64,000 nt of DNA from Colius striatus (GCF_028858725.1 NC_084772.1:11849048-11913047); one strand, 5' to 3'; shown: positions 12,213-27,900, numbered from the stretch's first letter. Numbers and translations are program-made. The notes: generated from the sequence alone by a model not told the origin.

Positions 12213-15200
12213 TCAATGTTTTGAAAGTAGGTCATCACAGCAGTCTCTTGATGGTGAAACATTTGGATTTCTAGGGCTGGATAAACTGTTGTCACTGGCA
12301 TTCTCTGCTGAAAGTGGCACATTAACAGTGTGTCTTCGGTGCATTAATTTACTCTTGGGAGGAACTTCTATTGTGTCATCATGTTTCACCAACTCACCAC
12401 CGCATCCTGTGTCAATAATCTTAATTTTGCTGTGGTCCAGCCTTTCAACGGATTTTAACTTGGTTTTATCAAAGCTTTTAATAGCTAACTGTGAGGACAG
12501 AAAAACAGTACATTAAAGCATTGCTGACTTTCTTCATTACAAGTAAATAAAATGAATATAGTGTTCCTTGAATATAATTATTCCCATTCATTTCACTGTA
12601 TTCTTTGTATTGAGAACACTGTATTGAGATTAAAAGTAGCATTCTTTGTAGGACAGTAATATATATTTCTACATGTGAGAAAACAAGAATAGACCAGCCT
12701 TTTGTTTTCACTGCACTACTCCAATATCATCCTAATTCTTCTAAACACCTTTTGCAACGAAAAGCTGAAAAGTACTTGAAATTAACAGCCATTTCTTTTA
12801 CCATTAAGAAACATGTAAGTAACAATACAGACAGGCTCAACCAGGCACTGCTGAAGGCAAAGGCAAAACTTCCCTGCTCCCAGATCTTCTCTGTTAGAGA
12901 AGAGACACCCACTCTCCCCATCCCCCTGAAACACTCTTTTTGGTCATTCCAGCTATTCTTATCTTCCACATCTCTTCCTGATTTTTCCCTTTCAGGGTGG
13001 ATGTTCTCTGAAAATAACTAAGATAAGAAACTAAAATAAAGAAGAGAACCCAAGCATGCCAACACCAGATTTCCTACTATAGGAACTAAAGGCAGAAATT
13101 AATGATGATACCCTTTTACTGAAATTATAGCAATGATCTTGAAAAAGCTTCAGATGGAGATTATACACATTTAATCCCGTTAACAATTTTTGAGCTGTAT
13201 GACTTGTATATTGACAGAATCATGACAGTCACACATGGTTAAAGTGTTAAATATCACGGTCACACATTAGTTCTTTGACGTCTATTGTACTTACATGACA
13301 TAATGTCTACAGCAATCCACAATTATTAAATCTAAATCTCATGTTTAATTAAATACTGGGATATTATCATTAACACTAAAAAAAAAAAATATTATGGTTT
13401 TATGCATTAATTTGGCATTCTCAAGGCAAATGTTCAACCTCACAAGGCTCTAGTAAATAGAGCATAAGAATATAATAGAATATAGGTAGTAGAGTTTTTT
13501 CAAGCCTAGATTATAACCTATATTTTGCTAGACATGTCACATAACAAGACACAGATGAAGCCTGCAATAAAAGGCTTAAGAAATTTAAAAGCAAGAATAA
13601 GATGTTTAAGAGGTGATACAGAAGTACAACGGAAGTTTGAACAATGATGAAACATTAGCCATGTAGCAAGCAGATCAGAACTTTTGAGATTCAGTGATCA
13701 CTAGTAAAGAAACTTTCCTGTTATACGTATCTATATTAATAGCAGACAAAAAGCCCAGATTTGCTACATTAAAAAAAATTAATTCAAGCAGCTATTTCCA
13801 CTTACCTGATGCAGTAACTGAGAGTCAAAATTAGGGACACTTTTATCTCTTGTTATTGTTCTCCGTAAATGTTCTGCTCTAAAAAAAATATTTTAAAGAA
13901 ATTAAATGTAACCACCTAAGTCTTTCCACAGAAGTCTCCATGACAGAAAGTCCACAAGGCAGTACCTCAACAGAGACATTCTCTGACAATACCTCCTCAA
14001 AATGATAGCCTGCTAATGCTTCCTGTATTTACCTCGGAACATATATTCCTGTATTTACCACAGAACATATATTAACATTTAAGAAGATCATAGGCAAAGC
14101 CCAACCACTGAGTGAAGCACTAAGATAATATTTTTTAAAAGCAGCCTGGCTCTGAAATTCTGAATTTTTACACCAAGAATTAGTGCAAACCCAATGTTAA
14201 CTACATTTGCAGGTACTCCTGTGCAGACCAGCTTTGCCCTCCTGCTGCTCACCAGCAATAAGCATGTCCTACCTGCAACATCTGCCTAGTAACAGGAATG
14301 TGCATGACTTGAGGATTAACATCTACTGGCAAATCAGTCATACATGATGTGCAACAGTGCTTGACCCCTTTTAGGCTTTATTAACAGTTGTATTTCTTGT
14401 TTAGTTATGGGAAACAATAAACATACTTCTGAGGAAGCTTCTATGCTTACTTGTTAAATCTGTTAATTGATTGGACCAGTTGAAGTTGTCTGCTTATGGG
14501 ATCATCGGCTTTCTCACATGGCTTAGAATTCACTAGGGGTTTAAAAGAACAGGCAGCTAAAATTACAATTGAGTTACACTTCAGGATTTTTTAAATGACA
14601 GTTCTGAATGAAAAGTGCTATCTACTGACATTAGATTTATCATTTTATAGCAAAACTATAATAGTAGTAACTTCAATCAGAGTCACAATTTATCTTTGGC
14701 AATTTTATAGCGTTTTAAATTGAAGGAGCAAGCATTCTTCATCAGATAAGTATGACTGGCCAAGCTTCTGAAGAGACTATCATTCTAGACTTCAGAATTA
14801 ATTCCAATTTATACAAACCTATATTAACACACGGATGCTATGCTACCTCTTCATTAATAATACTTACTCATCTCCCCGTTTTTAGAACTATTGTCATATT
14901 TGACAGAACTATATCAATCTTGAATGCCAGCATACTGTGATAAATTCTGTAGTAATGAAACATCCACAATCTCTCCCAGGGAAGCAGGCAAAAGTTATTT
15001 TTAAAAGCTTAACTAAAACTCATGGATGCTAAAATGAGCATTCCAGCTCCTCATCTTCCCTAATTCCTGCTCATGCAGCCTCATCATCATCTTTCCACAG
15101 ACCTAGTAGCAGCAGGTCCTTTGTTATGCTCAGCACAAAACTTGGTACACCTCTTGCCCTAGGTTAGTGAATTGTATCAGCTTGAAAAGACATCTGAAAA

Positions 15201-15943
15201 ACTTCTGAGCCAGTTTAAGGAAAGTAGTGAATAAGCAAGACCAGAAGCTGAGGGTGAGAGGGAAGGGGTGAGGATGGATGAGTAACACCATCTCTTCAAA
15301 GTGGCAATAAGCTATTACATCAGCTCAGCTCCATCAAACCGTACCATGTCTCAACACAGTAGTTAGACAGTAGAACATGCTGCCATTTACTGAAAGTGAT
15401 TCTTTTGGAAACCATGCTTAATGAGTTAGCCGGTTACTGTTATAGCTCTTATTTCTGTCCCACAATATGAGAGACAGCAACTAAAGGAAGGGTCAATCCC
15501 TAACCTGTTTAGGGAAACTGCCAATGACAACTAGAGATTATTTAAATTAACCAGTTTTACTTTGTACTGAAATGGACAATTATTAGTGGATTAATTCTAT
15601 CATCTCAAATGTGGCATTTTTTATAAATATAAATGCTTTTGTATGTAAAATGTCCACATATCCCCAATAAAGTGAAAACTGAGTTTGCAGCAATGTCATG
15701 AAAATAGAAAGTCTGCTGCATTTAGTTAATAGTATTTTAGGTCTTTAATCAACTGTTAATTATATGTAAATCAATTCTATAAAATATTAATTTCTAAATC
15801 CCTTTTTATTCATACCAGTGGAAATGACATGTACCTTTTTTTCTTATCTTGATAGTAGCATGCTGTTCACAATCCTTTTCTCCTTCTACTGATGCAGGTG
15901 CATAGCTTGGTGCTGTTTCCAGCAACTTAATGACATTTGAATT
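12213..15943 (-). CDS. ANKRD27: ANKRD27 exons 26-29: C-terminal tail
   Basis: Exons are 15835-15943, 14451-14532, 13806-13878 and 12213-12488 (last coding exon with TGA), residues about 886-1064. The end of the ankyrin block continues as NSNVIKLLE, matching human NSKIMELLQ. Exon 28 gives RDKSVPNF (human RDRSVPNL) and exon 29 gives MHRRHTV (human MLRRHTV). These short basic/Ser-Thr islands are the conserved parts of an otherwise divergent, probably disordered tail. The last 30 residues (Ser/Asn-rich, ending [12 protein letters not shown]) show no obvious likeness to human. The intron between exons 27 and 28 contains a 2x26-bp tandem duplication. Confidence 0.9.
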
Positions 15944-18900
15944 CTTAATTTTAAAAGTTTCCATTTTCACCAATATTAAAGAAAAAGAAAAACATCAGTA
16001 CAATTTAGGATTCTGGACTATGCAGACTATGTGTTAATAAAGTGCTGCCAAAGTGAAAGTAACACACACAAAAATACCTCATCACAAACACAAACTTTCA
16101 ATTGTATCAATTTGAGTAGTGAAAAAATCAGTGTCCCACAAGTTGCACTGTACTGGTGTGATGATTTTGTGGTCTTGAACTACTATTTTAAAATATATTA
16201 CTTATGGTTAAGCTAATTTCAGCTTAAATGGTGATACTAAATCATATTCAGTAGAGAACTCTGTTGTCATTACACTACATATCAGAGGTTATTTAAGCCT
16301 CTGATATGTATAAAGACAAGGTGTTCATTTGCCTACATTCAATGTTTGTTCTGCTCTCTCTGCCATTACTAGCATAGATTTTAATATAATTTCCATTTAC
16401 ATATGTGCTTTCGCCCTTTCTAGACTCTTCCTTTTTTGTCTAGGATAACTTATTTTAGAAACACAACAGGTTTCGTAAACCACAGGTATATTGTACAATG
16501 AACAGGCATCTCAATCGTCATCTCACACACAATTATTTAATACAGAAGTCTTGGCAAATATTGTTGTGGCAAACAGCTGTATCTGTTATGCATATGGAAC
16601 TTGAGGACAATCTAACACCAGAAGTGAGCTTCCTGCACTCACCGGCTCCGCGCAGTCTGCAGGGGTATAGTTCCTGTCATTGCGTATGTGTGTCATTGCA
16701 CCATTCTGAAGGAGCAAGTCCACCAGGGTTTCATTCCTCCCTATCACGGCCTCGTGCAGTGCTGTGTTTCCTTTGGCATTAGAAATGTTAACAGAAGCTC
16801 CATGCTGGATGGCAAGACAAAGTTGAAGATAGAATAGTATGAAATGGAGATAGCATGTTACTATTTTGCTTTTCTCTCTTTGTCAATGTATGAATGAGAA
16901 CAGTGCAACAGAAGCTTTGTAGCTGTACACAAACACAGAAAGCATATGCTAGCAATCACCAGTTCAACAATAACCCACCTGATCATATTATTTCCTCCTC
17001 TCTCATAGCTACAATTTCACAGATCAGCTCATTCAATTTTTATGTCTATCTACTACATATTCCATGTTTAAGAGAGAGTTTAAAAACCACCAAACCCAGA
17101 CCACAAAAAATCCTATGTGACAGAGTCATAAGCAAGAAACTCTAATGCCTGCTACAGAAAAATTTCACAAAACCAACTTGTTGTACAATAGTAAAGTGAC
17201 ATTTATCTAATAAAAAAACTTGATGGGAAGGGACTGAAAGGAGCTTGATAACAAATACTCCCGTTTTTTTCCCTGAGTAGTTTTGACAGAGAAATGCATA
17301 ACTAAAAATACTGACCCCAAGTACTGGATAAGCACAGATATCACATAAGAAACACTATTTGGAATGTTCTTTTCTCAGTGATCTTACCTGTAACAACAAG
17401 GCAGTAATCTCATACTGGCCACTCAAGCATGCATAAATTAAAGGAGTATTTCCATATATATCCTTTTTATTTTGTTTAGCGTTGTAATCCATCAGACACT
17501 TTACCACCTATTGAAGAAAGTAACATTTTCATTTGAGATACCAGTTAACCATAACAGTGCAGTGAAGGCTCACTCCTTTTTGGTTTTTAACTTTTTTCTT
17601 TTACGTGTAGGATTCAAGAAGAAGAAATGAAATAAAAAAGGATGGAGAAAATGAGTCTCATCTTTTCCAAAGAGATGATAACAACAAGCATCTCTTCCTA
17701 TCACACTAATTTTCATATTTTACCAGCATCCTTTTGCCCTTTCTGAGCTCGTCAGAACACGTGGAAGGAATTCTTTACATTGTAAATATTCCATAAACTA
17801 ATCTTCATTAGCCTACAAGTTTCAGTTGTATTGTCATTTTCTTCTTGCTTCCTTAGTGTTTTGTCTCCCTATCATCTTCACAATTCTCTTTTTTCCCTCT
17901 TATAGTCCTTATCTCCTTATTCTTAAAACACTTGTTTTCTTCTTTTCTGCATATTCTCGTTTGCCTGTCTGCACCTGCCTCTTCATGATTGTTTTTCTTC
18001 CTCTCTGCTTTACTCTACCTCTCGTATGAATATTCTCTCCTCATTAGCTCATGTTTCTCCTTCACTGCTTACATTTCCCTGACTTGAAGTCTGAGGTTAC
18101 TTGCTATCCTGAGAGCTCCACTTGAATCATAATCTACTTAAATCAGTTGAAGACACAGAAATATTTAATACCGTGTCTACTGAAGATAGCAAGTCCATGG
18201 CATCAAGAGATATACACATAACCTCCTTGAATAGACAATACAGAGACAAAATATATAGAAAGATTTGTCCGCAGAACACATTTTTACAGTGTCTGATGTA
18301 TGGCAGTAGCAATTCACAGCACTTCCATTAAACCATTATTTCAGGTCATTTAGAAAATAAAGGTCCCTACTGAAACTTTCAGTTGAAAGATCCCCTTTCC
18401 AACTGGAGACTTCAGACATTCAAAGAAAAAAGAGAAATGACAAAGTAACTTCCACAGTTACTGGTTTAGTCTTGTTGATAATTTCACAAAACAGTTTTTT
18501 GTTGGTGGTTAAGTGTTTATTTAGCTTAAATTTATGAAAAGGCTATTACCTGGAAGTGACCTTTCTGGCAGGCGAGATGAAGAGGAACTGCATGTTCTGC
18601 ATTCTTGGCACTGATACTGGCTCCATGTTTCAACAAGAGAGAAACAAGCTCAGAGTGTCCATGCAGTGCAGCCATATGCAATGGTGTAAAACCATCTTGA
18701 TTTGACACATTTACTCCAAGTCCATTAGCAGAGATCCTTGAAAATTTCTGTTGAGGAAAATACAAAAACCCCCACAATTAATCCTGCTACCTTCTGTTGA
18801 CCAAAAAGCAGCCAAATACCTGCTGAGTATAACCGAAACGGCTAGATGGACATTACAAAATCTTCTGCTAGGGAGCCTCATTTGACACTTTCAAGAAAAG

Positions 18901-21900
18901 AGTAAACCAGAGCAGCTTGGTAATATTTTTCAACAGAGTAATGAAGTTTATTTTTCTCTCTTTTCTTCCAATATGATAGCTTCATATAGAGAAATTCCAG
19001 GCAAAGTATTCATGATTTTTTAAAAGAGGTTAAAGCAGCAAAGGTTGCTTAGTTTTATTCACATGGGAGTAACACTGGCCCAGAGAACAGACTCCCATGC
19101 AAAGTCAAGACAAGGCAACTACCTTGAAGGCAGTTTACACAGTAGTACAGAAGATCCTACAAATTGTGTAGGTGCCCAACAGTTACAGAGGCAGACAATC
19201 TTTCATTTTGCCTATTCTCAGTGTGGTTTTTAAATGTGTGCCTATCTAATACAGTGTTTAAAATTAGTTGACAAGTTCCTTCTACTTTTCATTCAGTAGA
19301 CAAGTAAATTCTACAGCAAATACCAGTCCTTCCCCTGTTGTCAATAAGATGAACTTTATGGTTTCAAGTTCTGGCTTCTTCAGCATGTGATCCCTGAGGA
19401 TCCAAGGGTGCATGAACGCACCTTAGCAGAGAATAAAGCACGGTGTGAACATGAAGCATTTAAGGACAACTGGCATACTCTTAGCCCACACAAAAGATAT
19501 ATAAGGTAGCAGTGAGGAATTTAGAAGAAGATAAGTTAAGCCATCTTACATTTTCTCACTTAAGTGATATGGATACTGTTACCTCAAAGTAGCCAGTAGA
19601 CTGAAGATTTTTACTTTATTTTGCATTGACTTAACCAGTTATATATACCTTCAGACACAGTAATACATTTTCTTCCTGAAAAGGAAAGTAATTGGTTTTC
19701 TATTTCCAATAAGTTGGAATCTTACTTAAATAAGTCTGAGATTTTTTTTAAGCATATTGTAAAGCCTGATTCTCCTCTACAGTCTGTGGTAAAAGAAGAG
19801 GAAAGGAAGTCTTTGCAATTGCAGTGTACATCTTTGCAATTACATTAATCTCTGAAGAGGTTTTAGTTATAGCTTGTGTGAAGGATGTTATGCAATTAAA
19901 AAAGGCTTTATCAGCATTACATTGATTATAGGATTAGCAGGTATTCCTTGCTAAAGTGATTAGCAGATACTCTGTGACAGTTAGCAATGTAAACTATAAA
20001 AGAAAAACAGGTAAAACTAAGGCTTAGAAAAATATTCCTCTCATTTATTCCAAGTTGTCCAAACCTTGATGACAGCAGTCCATAAATCCTAAAGTTTTTT
20101 CACTTCATTAGAAATTGAGAAAGTCTTTAAATACCATTCCTGTATGTAAAACTTTCTATACTTCAATTAAAAGAACAATTTAATTACATCAGTCAGACTC
20201 CCTTAAGATATGTTTGTATTTCATTGCTTTTTAGACAGAAATACAGAGGGTGGGCAATATGAATGTTTTTATCCTAGAGCTAAAAGGTACATTACAAGAA
20301 CATAAAGTATTGTTTTATGGTATGAATATTCCAACCTTTTGTGCTGGCCCACATTTTGAGCACTGGCATAATGGATGGCAGAACTCTGGTTTTGATGTAC
20401 TGACTGTGTCGTCCTCATCTTCTAAGTCTTCTTCCATCCATTCCAAGAGATAACGTACCTGGCATAGAAAGCAAGTCCTTCTTTACAGAGTCCAAAGGTT
20501 CTATGTCCTAATAACTTTGCCTATGTAGACGAGTAAGATTTCACAAATATACACTTGGGACTATCACGGGAAGACTACACAGCCACCTCCTGGCATCAGC
20601 TGCCCACAGACCAAACTAAAAAAAACTCAGATGGTTTTGTTGACAAAGCAGCTAGAAAGCTCACCAAGTACAGCAGTGCAGTAAATAATAAATGACTTCC
20701 TGCTGCCTAATCAAGACTTCAGTGTTCACCTATTCTCGAACCTTCCAAATCCCTTTAGCTCAGATGATTTGTGACAGCTCAGATCAATATGAATTTTATA
20801 TTCATTAAAGCAAAAGATGAAACAAGTGACAAGGATGATTACATTTAACCAATATCCAGAACTCAGCAGGGGCACTGACTTTTCTTAGGTCTGTCACTTC
20901 CCAGGAGCTTGACAGTTTCACATTTTCCTCAATGTACAATACCTCATATTCTTTGTAGAAAATCAGCTGATTTTGGTTGTTGCCAAAGAAAGGTTATTAC
21001 CCAAAATACTCTTTGTGTAATATTATTTACAAATAATTTCCTCAATTTCAATGAGATACACTTCAATTGCAATCGTATTCAACAGCCATTCCGACACTCA
21101 CCATTTCCAGATCTCCATCTGCAATTGCTCTTAGGAGTTTTTCCACCTATATATGAAAAAAACAATGTATTTGTTTAGCTAGTATTGGTATTAAATTGTA
21201 CACTGAAAATCCTGTGCCCTTTACTAACCCCCTAAGCTCATGTGGTAGGATTACTGCTGGCCCATTTCATATTTGTTGATAAGGTTTTAGAGGAAAAATC
21301 TTCATCCTTTATGAAATACAAAACCTGTGCAAGATCTGTGGCCATTTGATGATCTCTGACTTGCTTAGTTAAAGATCAACAGTACTTACCTAAATAGAGG
21401 ACAAGTAGTCCACACATAAACAAAGCCATGTAAGCTGATACACATTATTATGCCACTTCAGCAGCAGTTGATCATGTGCTTCTGTTGCAAACCTAACATT
21501 AAAAATTCCTACTCGAGGCAAATTTCTCTCCTGATTTTGGACTTTTGTTGAACTACTACATGCTACCAGAAGCACAAAGGATGGCAAGTTTTATTTTGCT
21601 ATTAGAGAAACAATAGTCCTAAGATTAAAAAGATGCTTTCAATTGATGACATCTGCAGAATATTGGTTTATTCCCATGTTAAAAACCAAACATTTACAAA
21701 TCTATCTCAATTTTTAGTATGAAATTTGTTTTCTTACTTAAAAACTGAAAAACATAAATATCAACAGGTTTGCAGCATTAACAAAAGCCAAGACTCTTCA
21801 ACTCAAGGGACTTATTCCAAGGGACCAGCATTAGACCAGTTAAGTCTGTGTATGCTCAGGCCAGCTAATGCCTGAACATGACTGCTTGGTGTAGGTGTTC

Positions 21901-24900
21901 TCCTGTTTATGAGCTATGCAGGAAGAAAAGAGGCAAGTGGAGGGAAGAAGAGATGTAAGATGCTCTGCAGTGCTCTGATCCCACTCCCCTGATCCCTCTA
22001 ATTGCTTATGAAAGCAAGAGAATGAGAGGTGCTTGTCTCTTTGCCTGTCCTCTGGTTCTCTACTCTGAATGAAAGGGTTGAGATAGAACGTGATAGAAAT
22101 GGGATAATGCCACTAAAAGGACAGTGATATTCCATTGGTACTATCAACAGGCACTTCTGCAGATTACTGAAACATCATTTAATCATCTTTGTGCTATTTT
22201 TTTCAGTTGCTGAACAGAAATTGTGCAAGTAGTTACTAGTTCCAACAGAGAAAGTTCCAAATTTACATTCCTGGCTCTTTTACTCTCCCTTTTCAAAGTT
22301 GTAAAGAAGCCACACAACAAAACATATACTATGATTGGTTGATTTAAGCAAAGAGTTTTATACACCAGCAGTATTGATTATTAAACAATACTAAGATCCA
22401 ACTACGTCTCCTTAATCAACACTCTAAACCTTCAAGTCTGGAAAACTGACCTTATCAGCTTCACATTACTTCCATTGGCATTCCCTTCACAGATCTCTCT
22501 CAGGATTAGATTCCTGCCTCTTTGCTTAGTAAGAATAAGAGCAGTGAGCCCATGTGAAACTTGGCTGAACTAAAGCTGGATTACAGGAGAAGGTCATTAA
22601 TGCCAAGAATTTAAGGTGTAAGCTCCTTGTAATCTTTTTCCCTGGTTTGAACTACAGTCTTAGGTCTTGGGTGTGATAAATTTGTTCCCTTAAAGAAAAA
22701 TAAATCCTAAATCAATAAATGAACTTTTATGTACAACAGATCTTGTTTAGAGTGACTGACTGTACAAACAGGGAGGTAAACTCATACATTCAGTTACTCG
22801 TACAGTCGCGGATAATGAAGCATGAAGTAATATTGTCCAGTCAGATTTTACAACTTTGAGTTTCTTGAACGTTTTCAGAAAAAGGAAACTGTTGTCAAGA
22901 GAGCCTTTTAATAGTAGGAAATAGAAGAATTTGACAATAGGTGATATGGGCAGAAACAAAAATACTAAGCAGGTAAATTTGAAAAAAAAAAATGGAGCAA
23001 GAGGACTGGGAAAAAAATAGAGCAGCATCAGAAGGAGTGGTGATATGACAGTCTTAGGACAGTCTTAGATGGAAAGTATGGATCTGAGGTCCTTCATGAA
23101 AAATTTCAGAGGATGGCAGCTTGGTGTGAACAGGGCAAAATCAGCAAACATATATGTGCAAGGTATTTAGTACATACACATACTTCACATGTTACAAAAT
23201 TGATTCCCTGTGCTTATTTTGAAAAGCTGTCTTAACATTCTAGCTTGTTAAGTTGTTGGCCAGTATGCCTGTACTAGTCTATTTACCCTGACAGATTCTG
23301 TAAGTTAACAACGGCATTTAATTTCCGGAAAGGACAGCAAGGTCCTTGGGGCACTGACTGCCATTGTAGCTTTGCAAAGATCAACAAATTCTCAAATTAT
23401 CTAGTTAACTGCAGTAAATCTCATCATCTACCCCAAATACGCTTTCAATTTTTACCCAGAAATAACCAGTAGAGCAGCTGATACCATATAAAAATAAGTG
23501 TTGAGATAGTGAGGTGACAAGCACCTAAGGATAGCAGCCTGTAATTTTCCAAACCAGACAGAAGGTTATTCCTGACATGATTTAAAACAGCATTGCAAAA
23601 TATTACTCTTCTAGCTTCCTTCTCAGCTTCCTTTCCTTTGCTTATTGTCAAAATTTCACCTCAGTCTTACCTCTTTATAACTACTCTTTACTTCTTCTTG
23701 CCTTATATCAGTTGATGTCGATGATAGGCTTGAGACAGATGATCCTCTGCTGAAAGTTTCTGTTGAGCACTGAGGAGACCTAAGCGGTGACTTGAAGTTG
23801 GCAAAGAAAGCAAAACAAAACAGAATAAGTTAGATAACAGTTTAAGCAAGCTAAAGGTACACAAAAATGTTTAGCAATTTGCATTGGTTGTTACCTCAGA
23901 AGCACACTGTGCTCTTTCAAATGTTAGACAGTTTGACTCCATCAATGACAAAATCTGCATAGAAATGTAATAAAGAGAACCAATGTAACTTCATTTAAAG
24001 AGCAATCTACTGATAGAAACACAAATTAGCCAACAATCTAGTATTAGTAACAGATTATGAGTGAGCAGACTACAAGTACCATTTACAAGTTTATGTTCTA
24101 TAGCACAGACTGTATTCGTGCTGTTAGATTTAAAAAGTGACCCTCTTCCTTAAAGCGAAACATGTATTTTCACTTTAGTCACACCAGACCACAAAATCCT
24201 ATTAGAAGGTAAGCATCTACCCCTCACTGGAATTGCATCAGAAAGAAATCAAGACAGGAGGTAAGGAGGAATACCTTGGAATTTAATGCACACTGTAGGG
24301 ACGTCTCTTTCATCCGGTTTTGAATTTCTGGATTTGCCCCATTTTGCAAAAGCACTTCTATGATCCCTTGATAGCCCCAGCGAGCAGCTATATGAAGAGG
24401 AGTATCTCCCTTTTCGTTACCAATATCTAGTCTACAGGAATGCACATCATAGTAGACTAAAGCTTTGACACACTGGGAAGAAAAGAAAAGCTATCAATAA
24501 ATTATAGTATTGTCTCTCAATTTATATAACGTGCAATTCTAAAAAGGTTTGTTTCATCGCTGCTTATATAACCCATTGTCTAAAGGGCTTTTACTATTCA
24601 GTTGCATTAAACAAAGAGTTGAATAACTCAACAAAATGTGCACAATACTATCTTTAATGTGAATATTTCATTAAAATCACTATGAACTACTGAATAAAGT
24701 CCTAATTAACAGCATTAGTTAGCCTCCATATCTTTTTAATTAACTTTTAGAAATATGTAACTTCAGTGCAAATTTCCATCACAATTTAATTCTATTCCAC
24801 TAGAATGTCCATTTAGTTTGTTACAAAACAATTACTTACATCCTCTTGACCGTAAGTGCACGCTAAATGAAGTGGAGTATTTCCATTATTGTCCTGAATA

Positions 24901-27900
24901 TCAGTACTTGCCTTATAGTGCAATAAGAGAAGCTTAAAAGAAAAACAGAAGCAGACATTTAAGTAACTAAATAATTAATGGACAAACAATTTTTAGTCTG
25001 TAGATTCCTTGAAGCTTCAAGTATGATGAAGCACTTCACAAAAAGTTAGCTAAGTGCCCAGCTTCAGATATTACCCTCTTGGCATTACAGTATTGGTTTT
25101 ACCCTATCCCAAGAACCAAATAAAGGCTGACTCTTACATATTCAGAGTTGTCATTGAAAAAATGAATTATCTACTGCAGCAAACGTTGGAATACATATGC
25201 TGCGTGATAATTTATCCTGTATTTGAAGAGCCTGTGTAAGTGAAGACAGTTTGATATCAACAATGCTAGTTGAAAAATCTCATGTGTCTAAAATTCAAGT
25301 ACATGATTATTAGGATAGACTGTGGAACTACATTAAACAATGTGAAGTCATTTAATTCATTTCAATGACTGCAATGGTTGTTTTGTCTTCATCAAGATCA
25401 GACATGGTAACAGGCTCTCCGTTTGTACTATGTATTAGAGTTTTGTATTAATAAAAGGAATTAATTATTAGACATGCACTGCTGTCAACTGCTGGGTTAT
25501 TATGAATGGCTGAAAACCTTGCAGTTTAGGATAAAATAAAATATCATGCAAACTACGACGATAAAAGATCCTCAATTCTGAGAGCAAAAACAGTTCTGAT
25601 AAAAGCTTTTCAGAAGATATAAATGACAGTAACAGTAGAATAAGAGTAGTACATATTTATTACTTAGGGTAAGTCTTCCTTTTTATTTCTAATGAAACTT
25701 TTTGGTGCTTACTGTAACATTTTGATATCCCTTCTGACAGGCAAGGTGAAGTGGAGTTGAACCATGGTAATCAGTAGCATTGACAACAGCTCCTTTGGCT
25801 ACTAGTAAATCCACCAACGATGTTTGCCCTTTAAAAAGATGCAGACATTGAAAGGAAGAAGTAAATACTGAAAAGCAGCAATATTCCTGTGCAAATTCAA
25901 ACATAAACTATAAAGCAAGACACTCTGCATTTCTGGGTATTATGTTTCTATGTACTGTATATCCACCTTCTTGGCATTTAGGGTTTTAATGCAAATGACT
26001 CAAGGTCAAAGCTCCATAAAAGAACCTCCAGTTAAAGCTTGTGTCTTAGGAGTAAAAAGAGAAAATAAAGCTACTTCACACAAAATACTCTCCTACTGGG
26101 ACTGAGAATAATATTAAAAAAAAAATTATTTACTAAAAAAAAAACTCACTAAGAAAATTAAAACGTCTTCTAATAATTGCAAGATCAATGGCATAATGAT
26201 CATAACAAGACAGAAGATAGCATGGATCTAGCATGTGCAGTCAGCTGCAGGAAAGATAAAAGATTAATTTCTCAATCTGACAGTTCTTTAGAGCAAGACC
26301 TGTTTCTGATGACACATTTTTACTTTTTCCCACAACTGAAGAAATAACTACTGTGGTACCCACTAAGGCACAAGCCAAGATACCAATTTCCATAGCAAAT
26401 AATTAGAAAACAATTGAATGCAAAATTCACACACTAAGGCAAAGCTGGAAAACATGGTAACATAAAGATAAGGAATAGGAAACACCGGTGAAGAAAACCA
26501 ACACCACTCACCACAAATAGCAGCTATATGAAGCGGCGTATATCCCCGGTCATCTCGGGAAAATGGAGTGATAATGGAAGGATCATTCCGTTTCCTTTAA
26601 AACATAATGGTTTAAAAGCACCTTAGTTACCTATACAGCAGAGGTAAGGAGGAGAGAAAAATTGCCAAGGCCAACAGAGTGACAAATTATTCTGTAGAGA
26701 GTTTAAAATTTTGTGAAGAGATATGGTTTTGTCCAAGAGGTGCAAATTACGTTCAAGAGAAGAAATATTTCCCATTGTGTTTACCAAAGGACATAGACCC
26801 TCCATCACAAAACTGGCTGGTTCCAAGGCATTCACTATTCTAATACTTCTTTTATGCTTTTTCAAACCATCTGAATGTACACTCTCTATTACATCCTGAA
26901 GTGCTACCAACTTCCTCTATAGCCAAAAGAGCAGTGTACTATGTAAAGCAAGTCTCAGATGAAGACTTCTGCATAGCTTTTTGTGTATTTGTGGAGATGG
27001 AAAGTGCTTACCCAGAAACCAGCTTCTCACATTTGTCACAGTAACAGAGCGGATGACACATTTTCTGTACAGTGTCCTTATCACTGTCACCTTGACTTAG
27101 TAATCGCTCCACTTCCTCCTGATTTCCTGAAGCAATGTGCTACAAAAAGCCAAGAGAAGAAAAGAGGATGAGCAACAAATATAAAAAGTATCCTTTTAAG
27201 AAGAAAAAAACCTCACACAAAATAGAGTAATTTACTGAAGCACAAAATGAAAGGAACCGATTAAAAAAAGACATATTCAAGCATTAGAGAGCAGAAATGA
27301 ACAATGTCACAGCACAAAACCTCCTAATGAGCATTCAGTATTAAAAATAATCTGTTCTTGGCTTACTTCACTTTCTATAAAAAATTAAAACAATTCTTAT
27401 TGTTCTCTTTAGACTCAGTCACGAAATTGAGTTCCCTCTGTGCCAAAACATTTCTATAAAATTACTAAGTCTCTAGCCATAGGCTGTGAACACATATAAT
27501 TAGAAGCTCTGCTTTGTGTCCTTGTAAAGACAACATTCTTTTAGAATGACCATATGAGATTAACATATAATATGAAGTAGCTGTCAGGTGATCACATTTA
27601 AATTATTTCAGAGAATATTTTCAATTTCAAGAACTAAATCTGTGAGACACAAACAGATAGCAATATCACACCAGTGCATTAAATGGGCCAATCAGTACTA
27701 ACAGTAGTAGCATTTCATCCTCATTTGCTTCCATATTTTATATCATCTGCTGAAATCCATAAGATTATATTAACTCGGTAACATTTTGGCATAGAAATGA
27801 ACTAGTTTCAAAACACAGTTTTAGCATCTACTAAAAGACATTTTGTGGTACTAAAGTAATTAAACTGCATTACATTTCAGAAAACTGCAGAACAGAAGTG

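Noticed and set aside
18127-18331. Overlapping short frames on both strands in ANKRD27 intron 23
   Set aside because: Intronic, short, and unlike VARP or any other protein; no splice sites in a usable phase.
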